Shown: piece after piece, positions 63,275 through 64,000 of the stretch
Layout of the letters: every line of letters starts with the position of its first letter
Numbering within the stretch: the stretch's first letter is position 1
Source of the DNA: Eucalyptus grandis
Lineage: Eukaryota > Streptophyta > Magnoliopsida > Myrtales > Myrtaceae
Reading direction: 5' to 3'
Length of the DNA: 64,000 bases
Assembly (NCBI RefSeq): GCF_016545825.1
Contig: NC_052619.1
Location: 13,283,501-13,347,500, forward strand
The notes under the pieces: generated by a model
Database searches by the model: none
Seen by the model: only the letters and a program-made list of their open reading frames with translations
Told to the model about the DNA's origin: nothing
Position numbers and translations under genes: made by a program

Positions 63275-64000
63275 TTATTGACTTTTCAATCATACTTTCC
63301 TTTTTTTTTTTTAATGTGGGCCCCACCTTTGAAAAGTCAAAATAATACACACTCTAGAATGATTAATTATGTCTGATTCGAGTACTTATCTTATTGCAAA
63401 ATACTTTAATTGGACGAACGAGAAGCGTGAACACTTACCGGGTCTTGCGTTATGCAATTAAGTTGGCTCGGTAAGATCTCGAAGGCGTGCACATGAGAAA
63501 TCCCATTCCTCTTCTTCCCCTTTCTTCTTCTCTCTTTCCCTTATTTTCTCCCTTTCCTCTCTTTCCCTTCTATTCTACGAGCTCTTAGCCTGCTAAAGCT
63601 TTCACTTATCCTCTTCTTTATTAACTTTTCAAACTTATTTTCCTTTTTTTTTCCTATTGGCCCCACCTTTAAAAAGTCAGAATATTACATCTTCTACAAT
63701 GATTAATTATGTCTAATTCGAGTACTTATCTTGTTACAAAATACTTCAACTGGATGAACGAAGAGTGTGAGCACTTACCGGGTGTTGTGTTCCGTAGTCA
63801 AGTCGGCTTGGTGAGATCCCAAAGATGTGCACATGAGAAACCTCATTCCTCTTCTTCCCCCTTCTTCTTTTTTTTTCCTTTACTTTCTTCCTTTCCTCTC
63901 TTTCCTTTATATTCTATGAGCTCTCAGCCTAAGCATTAACTTATCCTCTTCTTTACTCACTTTTCAACATTATTTTCTTTTTCTTTTTCTAATGGGCTCC
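63275..64000. repeat. Tandem repeat of about 340 bp running off the right edge
   Basis: Two full units (about 63285-63626 and 63627-63963) and the start of a third. Each has a T-run, ggccccacctttraaaagtca, gattaattatgtct, cacttaccgggt, gtgcacatgagaaa and a long pyrimidine tract. Unit-to-unit identity looks around 80 percent by eye. No gene in it; the short frame at 63709-63939 is just part of the unit. 62800-63275 is AT-rich and empty. Confidence 0.85.

Noticed and set aside
63275..64000. CRISPR-like array
   Set aside because: Units are 340 bp without short direct repeats and spacers, and the DNA is plant nuclear.

Overview
The window is nuclear DNA of a flowering plant: intron-bearing genes with GT/AG splice sites, a tandem class III peroxidase family, intronless ubiquitin-S27a genes with telo-box/site II promoters, and many LTR retrotransposons, MULE-type and hAT-type elements. 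The GC-rich cores of the small TIR elements and the overall style suggest a eudicot, possibly Myrtales (Eucalyptus-like). That placement is a guess from memory, not a measurement.

Layout. 1-2400: three tandem copies of an unidentified gene-end fragment, one split by a MULE-like element. 2430-5398 (-): a nine-exon gene for the tRNA 2'-O-methyltransferase TRM13. 6250-6600: a peroxidase pseudogene fragment. 13980-15456, 18132-19612 and 23111-25313 (+): three intact two-exon peroxidase genes (PRX-B, C, D). 38742-39975 and 47676-48984 (-): two more (PRX-E, F), so the cluster is arranged + + + + - -. 52264-52734 and 56213-56683 (+): two ubiquitin-40S ribosomal protein S27a fusion genes in a tandem segmental duplication. 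Most of the rest is transposable elements.

Transposon archaeology is unusually readable. A 4.84-kb Ty1/copia element (9061-13902) with almost identical LTRs sits 77 bp before the PRX-B start codon. A second copia element (27306-38571) lies in the 3' flank of PRX-E and itself carries a MULE (29455-30639) and a 3.8-kb solo LTR (31189-35006). Two further solo LTRs (41921-44578, 59694-62794), two related MULE-MITEs (one inside the PRX-D intron), and a MITE/hAT nest just upstream of the first S27a gene follow. For most of these the target-site duplication can be read directly, and several have an uninterrupted paralogous empty site inside this same window.

Functionally the genes are not one pathway. 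The peroxidases are secreted haem enzymes of the peroxidase 5-like group, TRM13 modifies tRNA, and Ub-S27a supplies ubiquitin plus a ribosomal protein. The strongest leads are the promoter-separating copia insertion, poly(A)-only micro-insertions flanked by target-site duplications, an ORF inside a solo LTR, a five-fold G-box cluster in a copia leader, and the contrast between conserved S27a coding sequence and diverged flanks. I did not find a clearly undescribed gene system.
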